Below are positions 47,111 through 55,378 of a DNA stretch of 64,000 bases, in pieces (the first letter of the stretch is position 1; every line of letters starts with the position of its first letter). Below the pieces are notes generated by a model. It had not been told where the DNA came from. It was given only the letters and a program-made list of their open reading frames with translations, and did not search any database. A program made the position numbers and the translations under genes. The DNA comes from CAZFLD01 sp964519835 (GTDB lineage Bacteria > Spirochaetota > Spirochaetia > DSM-27196 > CAZFLD01), in contig CAZFLD010000002.1 in NCBI GenBank assembly GCA_964519835.1, positions 62,001 through 126,000 on the forward strand, written 5' to 3'.

Positions 47111-48343
47111 TTAATTGTCTTTGTACCGGTTGGCGATTGTTTTGATGTTGGGAAGAACTTCAAAAAAGACTTCGAGGAGCTCGGGATCAAACTGCGTGCC
47201 TGAGGCATGCCGCATCTCCTCGAGCACCTCCTCTTCGGTCCAGGCCTCTTTGTAAACACGTTTGCTACTTAGAGCATCGTAGACGTCCGCAAGAGCAACT
47301 ATTCGGCCAAACAGGGGAATTTCGGTTCCTTGCTTGCCGACAGCCTTTCCGTTGCCGTCCTCCTGCAGCGGCTCTCCGGTTTCCACGTCGATGTGGCCGG
47401 GGTAGCCGTTGCCGTCCCACCGCTCATGATGGTTTAGGGCGACAATTCCGGCCATTTCGTCGAACTCCGACTGAACATCGAGGAACAATCGGCCGCCCTT
47501 CCAGGTATGAGACTTCATGATCTCGTATTCGTCGTCGGTGAACCGCGCCGGCTTTTTGAGGATAGTGTCGGAAATAGCTACCTTGCCGACGTCGTGAAGC
47601 ATAGCGGACATACGGAGCAGGTCGCGATTTCGTTCGATCTGCTTGGCGGGTAGGCCTACGCGATTTGCCCAGCGCTCGTAGATTTCCACCGCATAGCCGG
47701 CAACCCGGTTTACGTGTGGTCCGGTTTCCTTTGGGTCACGAAGCTCGGCCATGCTTATCATCCGTAACAAGATGGCGCGGGTCATTTGCGCCCGCTGGAG
47801 CGCGACGGTGGCGTTTTGAGCGAAGTGCGAAACGACAAGCTCATCTTCGGCGTCAAAGGGAATGACGTTACCGTCGTCGTCCATGGCGTTGATGACCTGA
47901 ATAACGCCGAGTATTTCGCCGGTGTTTGTCTGGAGCGGCGAGGTGAGCATGGAGCGAGTCGTGTACCCCGAGGCCTTGTCGGTCTCCTTGTTGAAACCGT
48001 AGGGAGCCTCTTCCGGGATGTTGTAGCAGTCCGGAATGTTCACCGGTTCCGCGGTGACGGCGGTGTATCCGGCGATCGATCTCTCGTTTATCGGGAAGGA
48101 GAAGATGTTGTAGATCAACTTCTGCCCCGGCGGGAGATCCGCCTGCATGGTGTCGTTTTGCGCGTAACTGATGACCAGCTCATCTCCCCGTGTCCGGTAG
48201 ATTGAGCCCGCATCCGCATTTACAATGCGGCGCGCCTCTCGCAGGATGCGCTCGAGAAGTATATCCAGGTCTTGTATTTGATTGAGTTCAGAATCGAGGG
48301 AGATGACCTCCCGTAGTTTTCGGTCTTCGCTGCTGGTGCTCAT
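47111..48343 (-). CDS. GAF-HD-GYP cyclic di-GMP phosphodiesterase
   Basis: A 410-residue protein with an N-terminal GAF domain (~15-185; NADAGSIYRTRGDELV ... SMLTSPLQTNTGEILGVIQV) and an HD-GYP domain (~205-405). The metal and catalytic residues are complete: MLHDVGKVAI, HHERWDGNGYP and ALADVYDALSS. It should hydrolyse cyclic di-GMP under control of a GAF ligand; no membrane segment is seen. The start is probably the ATG at 48343; a TTG 18 bp upstream is also in frame, and neither has a Shine-Dalgarno sequence. Confidence 0.93.
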   Translation of the reverse strand: MSTSSEDRKLREVISLDSELNQIQDLDILLERILREARRIVNADAGSIYRTRGDELVISYAQNDTMQADLPPGQKLIYNIFSFPINERSIAGYTAVTAEPVNIPDCYNIPEEAPYGFNKETDKASGYTTRSMLTSPLQTNTGEILGVIQVINAMDDDGNVIPFDAEDELVVSHFAQNATVALQRAQMTRAILLRMISMAELRDPKETGPHVNRVAGYAVEIYERWANRVGLPAKQIERNRDLLRMSAMLHDVGKVAISDTILKKPARFTDDEYEIMKSHTWKGGRLFLDVQSEFDEMAGIVALNHHERWDGNGYPGHIDVETGEPLQEDGNGKAVGKQGTEIPLFGRIVALADVYDALSSKRVYKEAWTEEEVLEEMRHASGTQFDPELLEVFFEVLPNIKTIANRYKDN

Positions 48344-48468
48344 ATGTAAAACAAGGCGCAACCACGACCCGGTGCGCTTACCCTTAATATCGGACTAATG
48401 ATAAGGCCATGTGAAGCGAAAATCCATGGTTATTCACAAGAGAGTGGAGAGAGTTGCGTTTTTGAACC

Positions 48469-48487
48469 AAAAAGGCCGGTAACCGGC
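48469..48487 (-). terminator. Intrinsic terminator of rpmG-rpmB
   Basis: Leftward: GCCGG-TTA-CCGGC (48475-48487) followed, after GG-pairing extension, by TTTTT (48469-48473). It starts 6 bp after the rpmB stop. Confidence 0.65.
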
Positions 48488-48493
48488 GAACGG

Positions 48494-48733
48494 CTAAATG
48501 ACGTCCTTGATCTTGAGGCCGCTTTTTTTGAGGTACGCGATCAAGCCGATCTTCGTAATGGTTCGAAGAGCGTAGGCCGAGACCCGAATACGCACCGTGC
48601 GGTCGAGCTCCGGCACGTAGATCCGTTTTTTGTGAAGGTTCGGGGCCTGCTTCATGCGCGTCTTGTTGTGCGCATGCGAAACATTATTACCGGCGAGAAC
48701 GCGCTTTCCTGAGATCTTGCACTGTCGAGGCAT
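48494..48733 (-). CDS. rpmB: 50S ribosomal protein L28
   Basis: A 79-residue L28 with CKISGKRVLAGNNVSHAHNKT at the N terminus and RVSAYALRTITKIGL. It has a single cysteine, so it is the zinc-free form. AGGAG stands 8 bp before the ATG. It lies 10 bp after rpmG and ends at a terminator. Confidence 0.96.
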   Translation of the reverse strand: MPRQCKISGKRVLAGNNVSHAHNKTRMKQAPNLHKKRIYVPELDRTVRIRVSAYALRTITKIGLIAYLKKSGLKIKDVI

Positions 48734-48743
48734 TTCCGGACTC

Positions 48744-48914
48744 CTAGACCTTACCCGATTCCTTGTAGAGCACGTGCTTACGTACGACCGGGTCGTACTT
48801 CATAAGCTCCATCTTGTCCGGGGTGTTCTTCTTGTTTTTTGTCGTGTAATAGCAATGGGGGCTCTCGGAGCTCTTTAATCGAACTCGAACTAGATTCCCT
48901 TTTTTCTTGGCCAT
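48744..48914 (-). CDS. rpmG: 50S ribosomal protein L33
   Basis: A 56-residue L33: MAKKKGNLVRVRLKSSES, then HCYYTTKNKKNTPDKMELMKYDP, ending HVLYKESGKV. The paired cysteines of the zinc-binding form are missing (zinc-free form, like L28 here). AGGAG is 6 bp before the ATG. First gene of the rpmG-rpmB operon. Confidence 0.96.
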   Translation of the reverse strand: MAKKKGNLVRVRLKSSESPHCYYTTKNKKNTPDKMELMKYDPVVRKHVLYKESGKV

Positions 48915-48949
48915 GGCCAGCTCCTGATCAAATACCGATGAACCAACAC

Positions 48950-48978
48950 TATATAACGGCTTTCGGTGGGCTGGTCAA
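48950..48978 (-). promoter_or_regulatory. rpmG-rpmB promoter
   Basis: Leftward: TTGACC (48973-48978), a 17-bp spacer and TATATA (48950-48955; TATAGT is read 2 bp further on). The leader is about 30 nt and carries the ribosome binding site. Confidence 0.6.
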
Positions 48979-49010
48979 GTCCGCTTCGGCGGGAACGGTA
49001 GCGATGAGTT

Positions 49011-49055
49011 GGGCACGTCGTGGGTCCTCGTTTCGCCGCGGGTCCGATGGTGCCC
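49011..49055. other. Gap between yidD and rpmG with an inverted repeat
   Basis: The 177-bp gap 48915-49091 holds the rpmG promoter and, further right, GGGCAC (49011-49016) facing GTGCCC (49050-49055). This could fold the 3' end of the yidD transcript; there is no T run. No coding signal is seen in it. Confidence 0.3.
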
Positions 49056-49091
49056 GCCGCAGATCCACGGCACTTGTCGCCGACACGCCGG

Positions 49092-49415
49092 CTACGATCT
49101 GCGGCGCCAGAATCGCCTGTAGCCGCGGCCCACCTCCGCGAATGAAAACCGCTCCGGTACCGGGTCATCGCCACCGGTGTACAGGCCCCCGGCGCAGCGG
49201 AAAACCCGCGCGAGACCCAACACCAGTCCGCGCAGGAGGCCAAAGCGTTCGATCGATCCTTGCATATAGCGGGAGCAGCTCGGTTCGTAGATACAGCTGC
49301 CCGGCAGTATGGGAGACACCAATCCCCGATACAAAATGATGGGGAACACGAGCAGTTTGCGAAAAGCCCAGACAGTCTTGTGTGCCGCGATGCGGAGGAA
49401 TTGATACACCCTCAC
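49092..49415 (-). CDS. yidD: Membrane protein insertion efficiency factor YidD
   Basis: A ~107-residue YidD: an amphipathic N-terminal helix then FPIILYRGLVSPILPG, CIYEPSCSRYM, a GLLRGLVLGLARVFRC helix and GGDDPVPERF. YidD assists YidC-dependent membrane protein insertion. Its usual rnpA-yidC neighbours are absent here. The start is uncertain: GTG codons at 49415 and 49409 and more distant upstream codons are in frame. 49415 was chosen because it follows TACCTT by 7 bp. Confidence 0.85.
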   Translation of the reverse strand: MRVYQFLRIAAHKTVWAFRKLLVFPIILYRGLVSPILPGSCIYEPSCSRYMQGSIERFGLLRGLVLGLARVFRCAGGLYTGGDDPVPERFSFAEVGRGYRRFWRRRS

Positions 49416-49486
49416 GGTCCACAAGGTAGCGACGTGCTGATGATAGGTCGAGCCCGCGGAGAGAGTTTGGCCAAACCCGCCACGAT

Positions 49487-49516
49487 TTGCATAAATATCC
49501 GATTTTGTTGTATAGT
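49487..49516 (+). promoter_or_regulatory. Promoter of the DUF4914 gene
   Basis: TTGCAT (49487-49492), an 18-bp spacer and TATAGT (49511-49516). The ~46-nt leader carries TAGGAG 5 bp before the ATG. The surrounding stretch is locally AT-rich. Confidence 0.6.
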
Positions 49517-49568
49517 TAATCAGTTTCCGGCAATCCCTTTTCGACGGCAACCACATATAGGAGATCAC

Positions 49569-51494
49569 ATGGACAAGCCAACTGTGGCGCGGATGTCACT
49601 ACCGAGCGAGCTGCGCGACGTCATCCAACAGGTAGAGATCATCGTTCCGGAGAGCAGGTCACAACTCCTCGACATAACCTTCGGCGGCGAGGCGGACCTG
49701 TTCGAGGTCGCGTACGAGGTTCCGGGTCGGGGACGGGTGGTCGAGGCGACGGTTGCCCGGTGCAAAAATGGGGCGGCGGTGAACTACGTCGAACCGTACA
49801 TGCGTCGGCGCGATCCCGAGGCCATGCTTATTGCTGATCAGCTCCCGACGGACAAAACTCGCTACCGGGACCGTTTTGGCCATGACTTCAGCTCGGTGCG
49901 AGACGAAACCTTTGCGTGGTTTGCGTCCCAGGACCAGCTTATTCTGCTGCCGTTTATGGCGGGAGATAAGCGCCACGGCTACCCGGCCGCCCTCGTGGCG
50001 CCGGCAAACGCGGGCTTTTTTGTTACCGGGCTGGCCGATCTTCAGGGCTTTATTCCGCGAGACGAGCTCCCTGCAAACTTCTCACCGGTCTCGCTCCTGT
50101 ATCTCGCGCCGCCTTTTCGACACACCCACTTCTCCGGTAAACAAGTCGTGGTGCACAACCGCTCGGAAACGATGCACGAGTTGTTTTGCTACAACCTCTA
50201 TCCGGGTCCGAGCGCCAAAAAGGGCGTCTACGGTGTCCTTCTCACCCGTGGAGAGAACGAGGGCTGGCTCACGCTCCACAGTTCCGCGGTGCGTTTGGTA
50301 ACACCCTACGACAACGAGTTTGTCATCCTGCACGAGGGCGCGAGCGGAGGAGGCAAGAGCGAGATGACCCAGGAGATTCATCGTGAGCCGGACGGGCGGA
50401 TTCTTGTTGGTGAGAACACGGTCACGGGGGAGCCCTACTATATCGAGCTGTCGGATACCTGCGAGCTCCACCCGGTGACGGACGACATGTCCTTGGCGCA
50501 TCCCGACCTACGCAACTACAGCGGCAAGATCGTAATTGAGGATGCCGAAGCCGGGTGGTTTCTCCGTGTCGATCACTTGGACGAGTACGGAAAAGAGCCG
50601 TCGTTAGAGAAGCTCACCATCGATCCGCCCGAGCCACTTATATTCCTCAACATCGACGGAAAGCCCGGCAGCACGGCGCTTGTGTGGGAGCACACAATGG
50701 ACGAGCCCGACAAGCCCTGCCCGAACCCTCGGGTGATTATGCCCCGTCACTTTGTGCCCCGAATCGTCGACGGGTCCGTCGAGTTGGACGTGCGAAGCTT
50801 TGGCGTGCGTACGCCTCCCTGTACGCGCGAGAAACCCAACTACGGCATTATCGGCATGCTTCACATATTGAACCCCGCCCTGGCGTGGATCTGGCGTCTT
50901 GTGGCACCCCGTGGCCACTCGAACCCCAGCATCGTTACAACCGAGGGCCTTTCGAGCGAGGGTGTCGGTTCGTACTGGCCCTTTGCCACGGGCAAGATGG
51001 TTCGCCACGCGAATCTTCTACTCCGGCAGATCATCGATCACCCCCGTACGCGCTATGTGCTTATTCCCAACCAGCACGTGGGAGCGTACCGAGTCGGTTT
51101 TAAGCCCGAGTGGATCGCCCGCGAGTACATTGCGCGGCGGGGAAGCGTGCGATTTAAGCCGGGTAAACTGCATGCGGCACGGTGCCCGCTGCTGGGCTAC
51201 ACCCTACCCGGCCTTCGCGTCGAGGGACAGCAGATGCCCCGGGGCCTCTTGGCGGTCCACGACCAATTGGAAGTAGGCTACGACGGGTACGACGGCGGTG
51301 CCGAGATTCTCGGGCGGTTCTTCAAGACCGAACTGGAGAAGTTCCTGACGGCGGACCTGGACCCGCTTGGGAGAAGGATCATCGAGCTTTGCATGGACGA
51401 TGCGGACGTGGAAGCCTACGAGGAAGCAACGTATCGCGAAATCATGTCGGGGAACGAAAAAACCGACCACCTCAACTTCGAGGCGATACGCTAA
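49569..51494 (+). CDS. DUF4914-family P-loop protein
   Basis: A 641-residue soluble protein I recognise as DUF4914-like. It contains a P-loop GASGGGKS (257-264) followed by Glu, a spelling close to the GxSGxGKSE of HPr kinase and PEP-carboxykinase-type folds. Other conserved-looking stretches are EHTMDEPDKPCPNPRVIMPR, FGVRTPPCTREKPNYGIIG and GLSSEGVGSYWPFATGKM. Biochemical function is not established as far as I know; an ATP-dependent kinase- or carboxykinase-like activity is an inference from the P-loop. Own promoter, strong ribosome binding site. The end overlaps the convergent acyltransferase gene by 23 bp. Confidence 0.8.
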   Translation: MDKPTVARMSLPSELRDVIQQVEIIVPESRSQLLDITFGGEADLFEVAYEVPGRGRVVEATVARCKNGAAVNYVEPYMRRRDPEAMLIADQLPTDKTRYRDRFGHDFSSVRDETFAWFASQDQLILLPFMAGDKRHGYPAALVAPANAGFFVTGLADLQGFIPRDELPANFSPVSLLYLAPPFRHTHFSGKQVVVHNRSETMHELFCYNLYPGPSAKKGVYGVLLTRGENEGWLTLHSSAVRLVTPYDNEFVILHEGASGGGKSEMTQEIHREPDGRILVGENTVTGEPYYIELSDTCELHPVTDDMSLAHPDLRNYSGKIVIEDAEAGWFLRVDHLDEYGKEPSLEKLTIDPPEPLIFLNIDGKPGSTALVWEHTMDEPDKPCPNPRVIMPRHFVPRIVDGSVELDVRSFGVRTPPCTREKPNYGIIGMLHILNPALAWIWRLVAPRGHSNPSIVTTEGLSSEGVGSYWPFATGKMVRHANLLLRQIIDHPRTRYVLIPNQHVGAYRVGFKPEWIAREYIARRGSVRFKPGKLHAARCPLLGYTLPGLRVEGQQMPRGLLAVHDQLEVGYDGYDGGAEILGRFFKTELEKFLTADLDPLGRRIIELCMDDADVEAYEEATYREIMSGNEKTDHLNFEAIR

Positions 51495-52734
51495 GACCGC
51501 GCTCGGCAGCAAACAGAGGCTTTCCGGCCAAATAACGCATAGCAAGAAACCACTTGTACATGGACAGGCGGTGGTCGGTAAACGAAAAACGATACAAGAG
51601 CCCGCCCGAATAGAACTCCATTCGCTCGTTCTGCTGAACGTTGAGACCGTCGAGATCGGACAGGAAAAACGATATCTCGCGGGCTTTGACAATCGGTTCG
51701 ACCACAAGTCGGTCGGCAAAGAGATGGAGCCGACCGTAGTGGAACCGCTCGAGAGGCCGGCTCTTGAAGCCGGTCTCTACAAGTGCATGACCTTCGGCCA
51801 TAAACGGCTTCGTGCGCGGTCCCGCCTGATAGGAGTCCAGAGCCCGGGCCAGCGCCTCGACTTGCCGCACGTTCCACTCTTTTACGGTGGCAAAGCCCGG
51901 CGTCGCCGGTCGAAACCGCCCGCGGTAGCCATACTCCACCTGCATCCCACATGCGGTGCAGGAGAGGCTGTTGCGGTGCGACACCAGTGCGTCAAAGCGC
52001 TTGCACTCCGGGCAGTAAAACAGCGCGCGTTCGATCCGCTCGGCCCTCCTGCGGCCGACGTACGGACGATTGACCTTCGCCTGATATTCGTACTCGTCGT
52101 GAGACAGCTTCTCGGAAATCACACGATGGATTTCCTCGATTGGTATGGAGCGTAGATCAGGCCCGTCAAAGACCTTGTGAAATTCGATGTGGATTTCACC
52201 TCGCCTCCAGCCCCGCCCCCATCGCGGAGCGGCAAAAAACGCTCCCTTTACCACTGCAATCACAACCGGAATTTTGAGGAGCCGCGCAAGCTTGGCGGTG
52301 GAGTAATAGACCGGCAGCGGCGTGCCGTCCCAGCTGTTTTGCCCCTCCGGAAAAATCCCAATGACGCCTCCTTGGTCCTTCACTCGCATGATCGATCGCA
52401 CCGCATCAAAATCGGACATCACTTTGGTCTTGGGGATGGCGCCGATAAGCGAAAGCGCAAAGCTCACGATACGGGATCTAAACTGGGCGTCAGCCACCAC
52501 AAATTGGATTGGGTGCGGAACACGGTAGCTGATAAAAAAGGGATCTAGGTGGCTGCGGTGACAGGCAAGTATCAGATACGGGGGCTTGAGACGGCGGAGA
52601 AAGTCGGTGTTCTCCCCCACGAGGTCAAAGCGACTCGTGAATACGGGCGCAATAACGGTTCGAAGCACCCGATGAACGCTTCGAAAGACACGTGGGGTTT
52701 TTTGGATGTGGCGTTTACGTGAGGGAGTGTTCAT
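51472..52734 (-). CDS. PlsC-type acyltransferase fused to zinc ribbon and PH-like domain
   Basis: A 420-residue protein. Residues ~35-205 are a 1-acylglycerol-3-phosphate acyltransferase-type domain with the H-x4-D motif (H59-RSHL-D64) and FPEGQNS (128-134). A rubredoxin-like zinc knuckle follows (C241, C244, C259, C262). The last ~110 residues (RLHLFADRLVVEP ... EISFFLSDLDGLNVQ ... MEFYSGGLLYRF) look like a small beta-barrel of PH/GRAM type. The enzyme should act in phospholipid synthesis at the membrane; the added domains are unusual. The start ATG at 52734 has weak GGAAC upstream; longer frames are unsupported. Confidence 0.85.
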   Translation of the reverse strand: MNTPSRKRHIQKTPRVFRSVHRVLRTVIAPVFTSRFDLVGENTDFLRRLKPPYLILACHRSHLDPFFISYRVPHPIQFVVADAQFRSRIVSFALSLIGAIPKTKVMSDFDAVRSIMRVKDQGGVIGIFPEGQNSWDGTPLPVYYSTAKLARLLKIPVVIAVVKGAFFAAPRWGRGWRRGEIHIEFHKVFDGPDLRSIPIEEIHRVISEKLSHDEYEYQAKVNRPYVGRRRAERIERALFYCPECKRFDALVSHRNSLSCTACGMQVEYGYRGRFRPATPGFATVKEWNVRQVEALARALDSYQAGPRTKPFMAEGHALVETGFKSRPLERFHYGRLHLFADRLVVEPIVKAREISFFLSDLDGLNVQQNERMEFYSGGLLYRFSFTDHRLSMYKWFLAMRYLAGKPLFAAERGLSVSPRS

Positions 52735-52796
52735 GATTTGTTCCGTTCGACCCGGAGAAAGTACCACGACTTTTCCTAAAAAGGCGATGTGTCGGC

Positions 52797-52802
52797 TATA
52801 CT
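52797..52802 (+). promoter_or_regulatory. -10 box of lnt, leaderless type
   Basis: TATACT lies 6 bp before the lnt ATG at 52809; a weak TTCCTA-like -35 lies 18 bp upstream. No Shine-Dalgarno sequence is present. Confidence 0.5.
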
Positions 52803-52808
52803 GCCGCC

Positions 52809-54908
52809 ATGGATAGCACATACTCGCGGATGAGGTTTATCGGCATCCTATATCAGGCGGCGGTTGTCGTTGTTTTTGTCGTGTTGTTTGCGGGGCCCGC
52901 CGCGGCCACAGAGGTCGGCTTGGGAGAGCTGCCCCTGGTCTTTCTCGTGGCGGGACATTTTGTGTACGGGGCCAGGCTGGTGCTCCCCGGAGGTCCGCTA
53001 AAGCGCCGGAAGCTCCGTCGGGCACTACGCATTCCGGAGTTGCTCCTTGTCGCAACCCTCGCCTTGTTTATCTTCTCCTACCTCTTTGCCCTAAACGCCA
53101 ACCTGGAATACGTGCAGCGATTTGTGTTGTCGGGCGGCGACCTCAACTTCGCCGTCGACTCGGAGACCGAACGCAACATTGCGCTTCTCCGCTACCTGCC
53201 GCTTATTCTCGTAAACGGCATTGCCTACTTTGCTATCCGCCTGATGCACGGGCGGGTGGCCGGTCTCGAGTCTCGGCACGACCGGATCGTGGGCCCTTGG
53301 CGCCTCCTCTTGACCTTTCTGTCGGTTATCCTTTCTACCCTCACATTGCCGTCGTTTGCCGATATCACCGGCATCGGCATCCTTTCTTGGGTTGCCCTTG
53401 TGCCGCTCTTTGTGGTGCTGCGGCGAAGTCGCTTTTCAACCGGTGTGTTCTATCTTGTGACCTACGGTGTGCTTCACAACACCCTTGTTAATTACTGGCT
53501 CGGCACTTTTAGCCTTGTGTCCCTGCAGGTCACGATGATCGTTTTGTTTCTCTACTATTTGATCTTCTCTCCCTTCGCTCTTGGCTTCCTAAAGACGATT
53601 CGTGTAGGGAAGTTCCTTGTCCTGCCCTTGTCCTGGACGTTTTTCGAGTTTGCCCGTTCCGTGGGATTTCTCGGCTATCCGTGGGGGCTTGTCGGTCACG
53701 GTCAGTACGCAAACCTTCCGCTTATCCAGGTTGCATCCATAACCGGCGTGTGGGGCGTGTCGTTTATAGTGCTGCTGGTGAACTCGGTGCTCGCAGAGCT
53801 CGCGATAGCCGGCCTTGACCGGCTGTTTCCCGGGCGAGAGCGGCCGCTACGGCTGGGGAGGCGACAAACACCGGTGGCGTGGGCCGCCGGAGCTACGGCC
53901 GCAGCGTTAGCGCTTGTTATGCTGCTTGGCGGCCTGGCACTAACTGCCGACTCCCAAGCGCAAGCTTCAAACAGGTCGGCGCGGATAGCTCTGATCCAAC
54001 AGAATTCCGATCCACGGAAAACCGAGTATTCGCAGACCTTCCAGTCGCTGACAACTCTCACCAACGCGGCGCTCGAAACGAATCCAGACCTTGTTGCCTG
54101 GTCGGAGACGGCCTTTGTCCCCAACATCCGTCGCTGGAGCCGGGAGGACCCACGGCGTTACTCCCTAGCGCGTCTTGTCGGGCGATTGATAGTCTACTTG
54201 GAAGGCATCGATACCTGGCTGCTGACCGGAAACGACGATTACGACCGTGTCTTGGACGAAGACGACAATGAGGTGGCGAGACTAAACCACAACGCGGCAG
54301 TGCTCTTCAACGACAAAGCGGAGCGCGTGGACACGTATCACAAAATCAGGCTCGTGCCGTTTACCGAGACCTTTCCCTACCGCGACACGTTTCCCGGGCT
54401 CTATCAGATGCTCTTGGACTTCGATGTGAATTTCTGGGAGGCCGGAGACGAGCGCACGATCTTTGCGCATCCGAAATTTCGCTTTGTTACGCCAATCTGC
54501 TTCGAGGACGTGTTTCCGGACGACATTCGCCGGTTTGTGCGCAGAGGGACCGACGTGATTCTCAACATCTCCAATGACTACTGGTCCCTGGACCCGGTGG
54601 AGGGCAAACAGCACTTTGTCGCCGGCATGTTTCGCGCCGTGGAAAACCGGCGGCCATTGGTCCGGTCTACCGCATCGGGGCTCACGGCCCACGTTGATGA
54701 GTACGGTCGTATCCTCGCGACCCTCCCATATTACGAGGAGGGATACCTCATCGCCGATGTCGAGTTAAAAAACAGACCGACCACCTTCTACACCCAGCAT
54801 GGCGATTGGTTCCCATGGGTCGGCCTTATCGTTCTTGGTGCCCTGCTTTTGTTCCGCGGTCTCAACCTGCTATTTTCACCTGCGCCGGCACGGGAATCTC
54901 GATCGTAA
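52809..54908 (+). CDS. lnt: Apolipoprotein N-acyltransferase with long N-terminal extension
   Basis: A 699-residue integral membrane enzyme that adds the third acyl chain to lipoproteins. The core has six membrane helices (~165-380) and a periplasmic nitrilase-like domain with the triad E433 (AWSETAF), K512 (YHKIRLVPF) and C564 (TPICFED), and a final anchor helix. The first ~160 residues carry about four extra hydrophobic segments not found in the E. coli enzyme (512 residues). Start ATG follows TATACT by 6 bp. With lspA and the Lgt-like gene this window covers lipoprotein maturation. Confidence 0.92.
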   Translation: MDSTYSRMRFIGILYQAAVVVVFVVLFAGPAAATEVGLGELPLVFLVAGHFVYGARLVLPGGPLKRRKLRRALRIPELLLVATLALFIFSYLFALNANLEYVQRFVLSGGDLNFAVDSETERNIALLRYLPLILVNGIAYFAIRLMHGRVAGLESRHDRIVGPWRLLLTFLSVILSTLTLPSFADITGIGILSWVALVPLFVVLRRSRFSTGVFYLVTYGVLHNTLVNYWLGTFSLVSLQVTMIVLFLYYLIFSPFALGFLKTIRVGKFLVLPLSWTFFEFARSVGFLGYPWGLVGHGQYANLPLIQVASITGVWGVSFIVLLVNSVLAELAIAGLDRLFPGRERPLRLGRRQTPVAWAAGATAAALALVMLLGGLALTADSQAQASNRSARIALIQQNSDPRKTEYSQTFQSLTTLTNAALETNPDLVAWSETAFVPNIRRWSREDPRRYSLARLVGRLIVYLEGIDTWLLTGNDDYDRVLDEDDNEVARLNHNAAVLFNDKAERVDTYHKIRLVPFTETFPYRDTFPGLYQMLLDFDVNFWEAGDERTIFAHPKFRFVTPICFEDVFPDDIRRFVRRGTDVILNISNDYWSLDPVEGKQHFVAGMFRAVENRRPLVRSTASGLTAHVDEYGRILATLPYYEEGYLIADVELKNRPTTFYTQHGDWFPWVGLIVLGALLLFRGLNLLFSPAPARESRS

Positions 54909-55312
54909 CGGATGTTCCGCCTCCCATCGTCTCGTCTTCGCCGACGTTGCCGCCGCGAATTCCGTAGGGACGCCGCTATTTCGGCGGGAGATAGGCGCAC
55001 CCACGGTCCGTCGGCGTTGTATCGGAGCAAGATCTCGTCGATGCGGGTCGCGGCAACAGCAAACACCTCCTCGAGAAACTCAACTTCGACGGCCACACGA
55101 CGTTGGGCGTCGACATTGTCCTCGACAAGCGGTGGTATCCGATGGTCGATAGTAGTGCGATGGTCGGCGAAAAGGTCGGGCCGCTCCACAATTTCCTCGA
55201 GTTCATCGAGCTCGCCCCGAAGCACGTGCAATACATTCACAAAGCTGTGAAACGCAACCCGTCGTTTGTCTCCGCCGCGTATCTCGGGTATCTGAGTTAT
55301 CTCGACTTTCAC
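54862..55312 (-). pseudogene. Histidine-kinase-related small gene with apparent frameshift
   Basis: From the GTG at 55312 (AGGAGG 7 bp upstream) the frame reads protein-like sequence (HSFVNVLHVLRGELDELEE, then RYNADGPWVRLSPAEIAAS) and then abruptly becomes arginine-rich nonsense opposite lnt. Dropping one base in the GGG at 54967-54969 restores a sensible end, YGIRGGNVGEDETMGGGTS then VTIEIPVP, stopping at 54862. That tail resembles the last glycine box of histidine-kinase ATPase domains, and the FHSFVNVLH segment resembles a dimerisation/phosphoacceptor helix. The corrected product would be ~149 residues. It may be a true frameshift, programmed slippage or a sequence error. Confidence 0.55.
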
Positions 55313-55341
55313 CCAACAACCTCCTGCATCCCGCTGCCTCC

Positions 55342-55370
55342 TTGATCATAGCCGACTGGAAGGATATGGT
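55342..55370 (+). promoter_or_regulatory. Promoter of the glycosyltransferase gene, leaderless type
   Basis: TTGATC (55342-55347), a 17-bp spacer, TATGGT (55365-55370), 8 bp, then ATG at 55379. Confidence 0.5.
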
Positions 55371-55378
55371 CTGCCGAC

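Noticed and set aside
48839..49339. Rightward open frame over the rpmG-yidD region
   Set aside because: It crosses rpmG, its promoter and yidD, all of which are well supported on the other strand.
54788..54966. Arginine-rich C terminus of the kinase-like gene read without frameshift
   Set aside because: The sequence is the antisense of lnt and has no protein-like character; the +1 frame gives a plausible domain ending.
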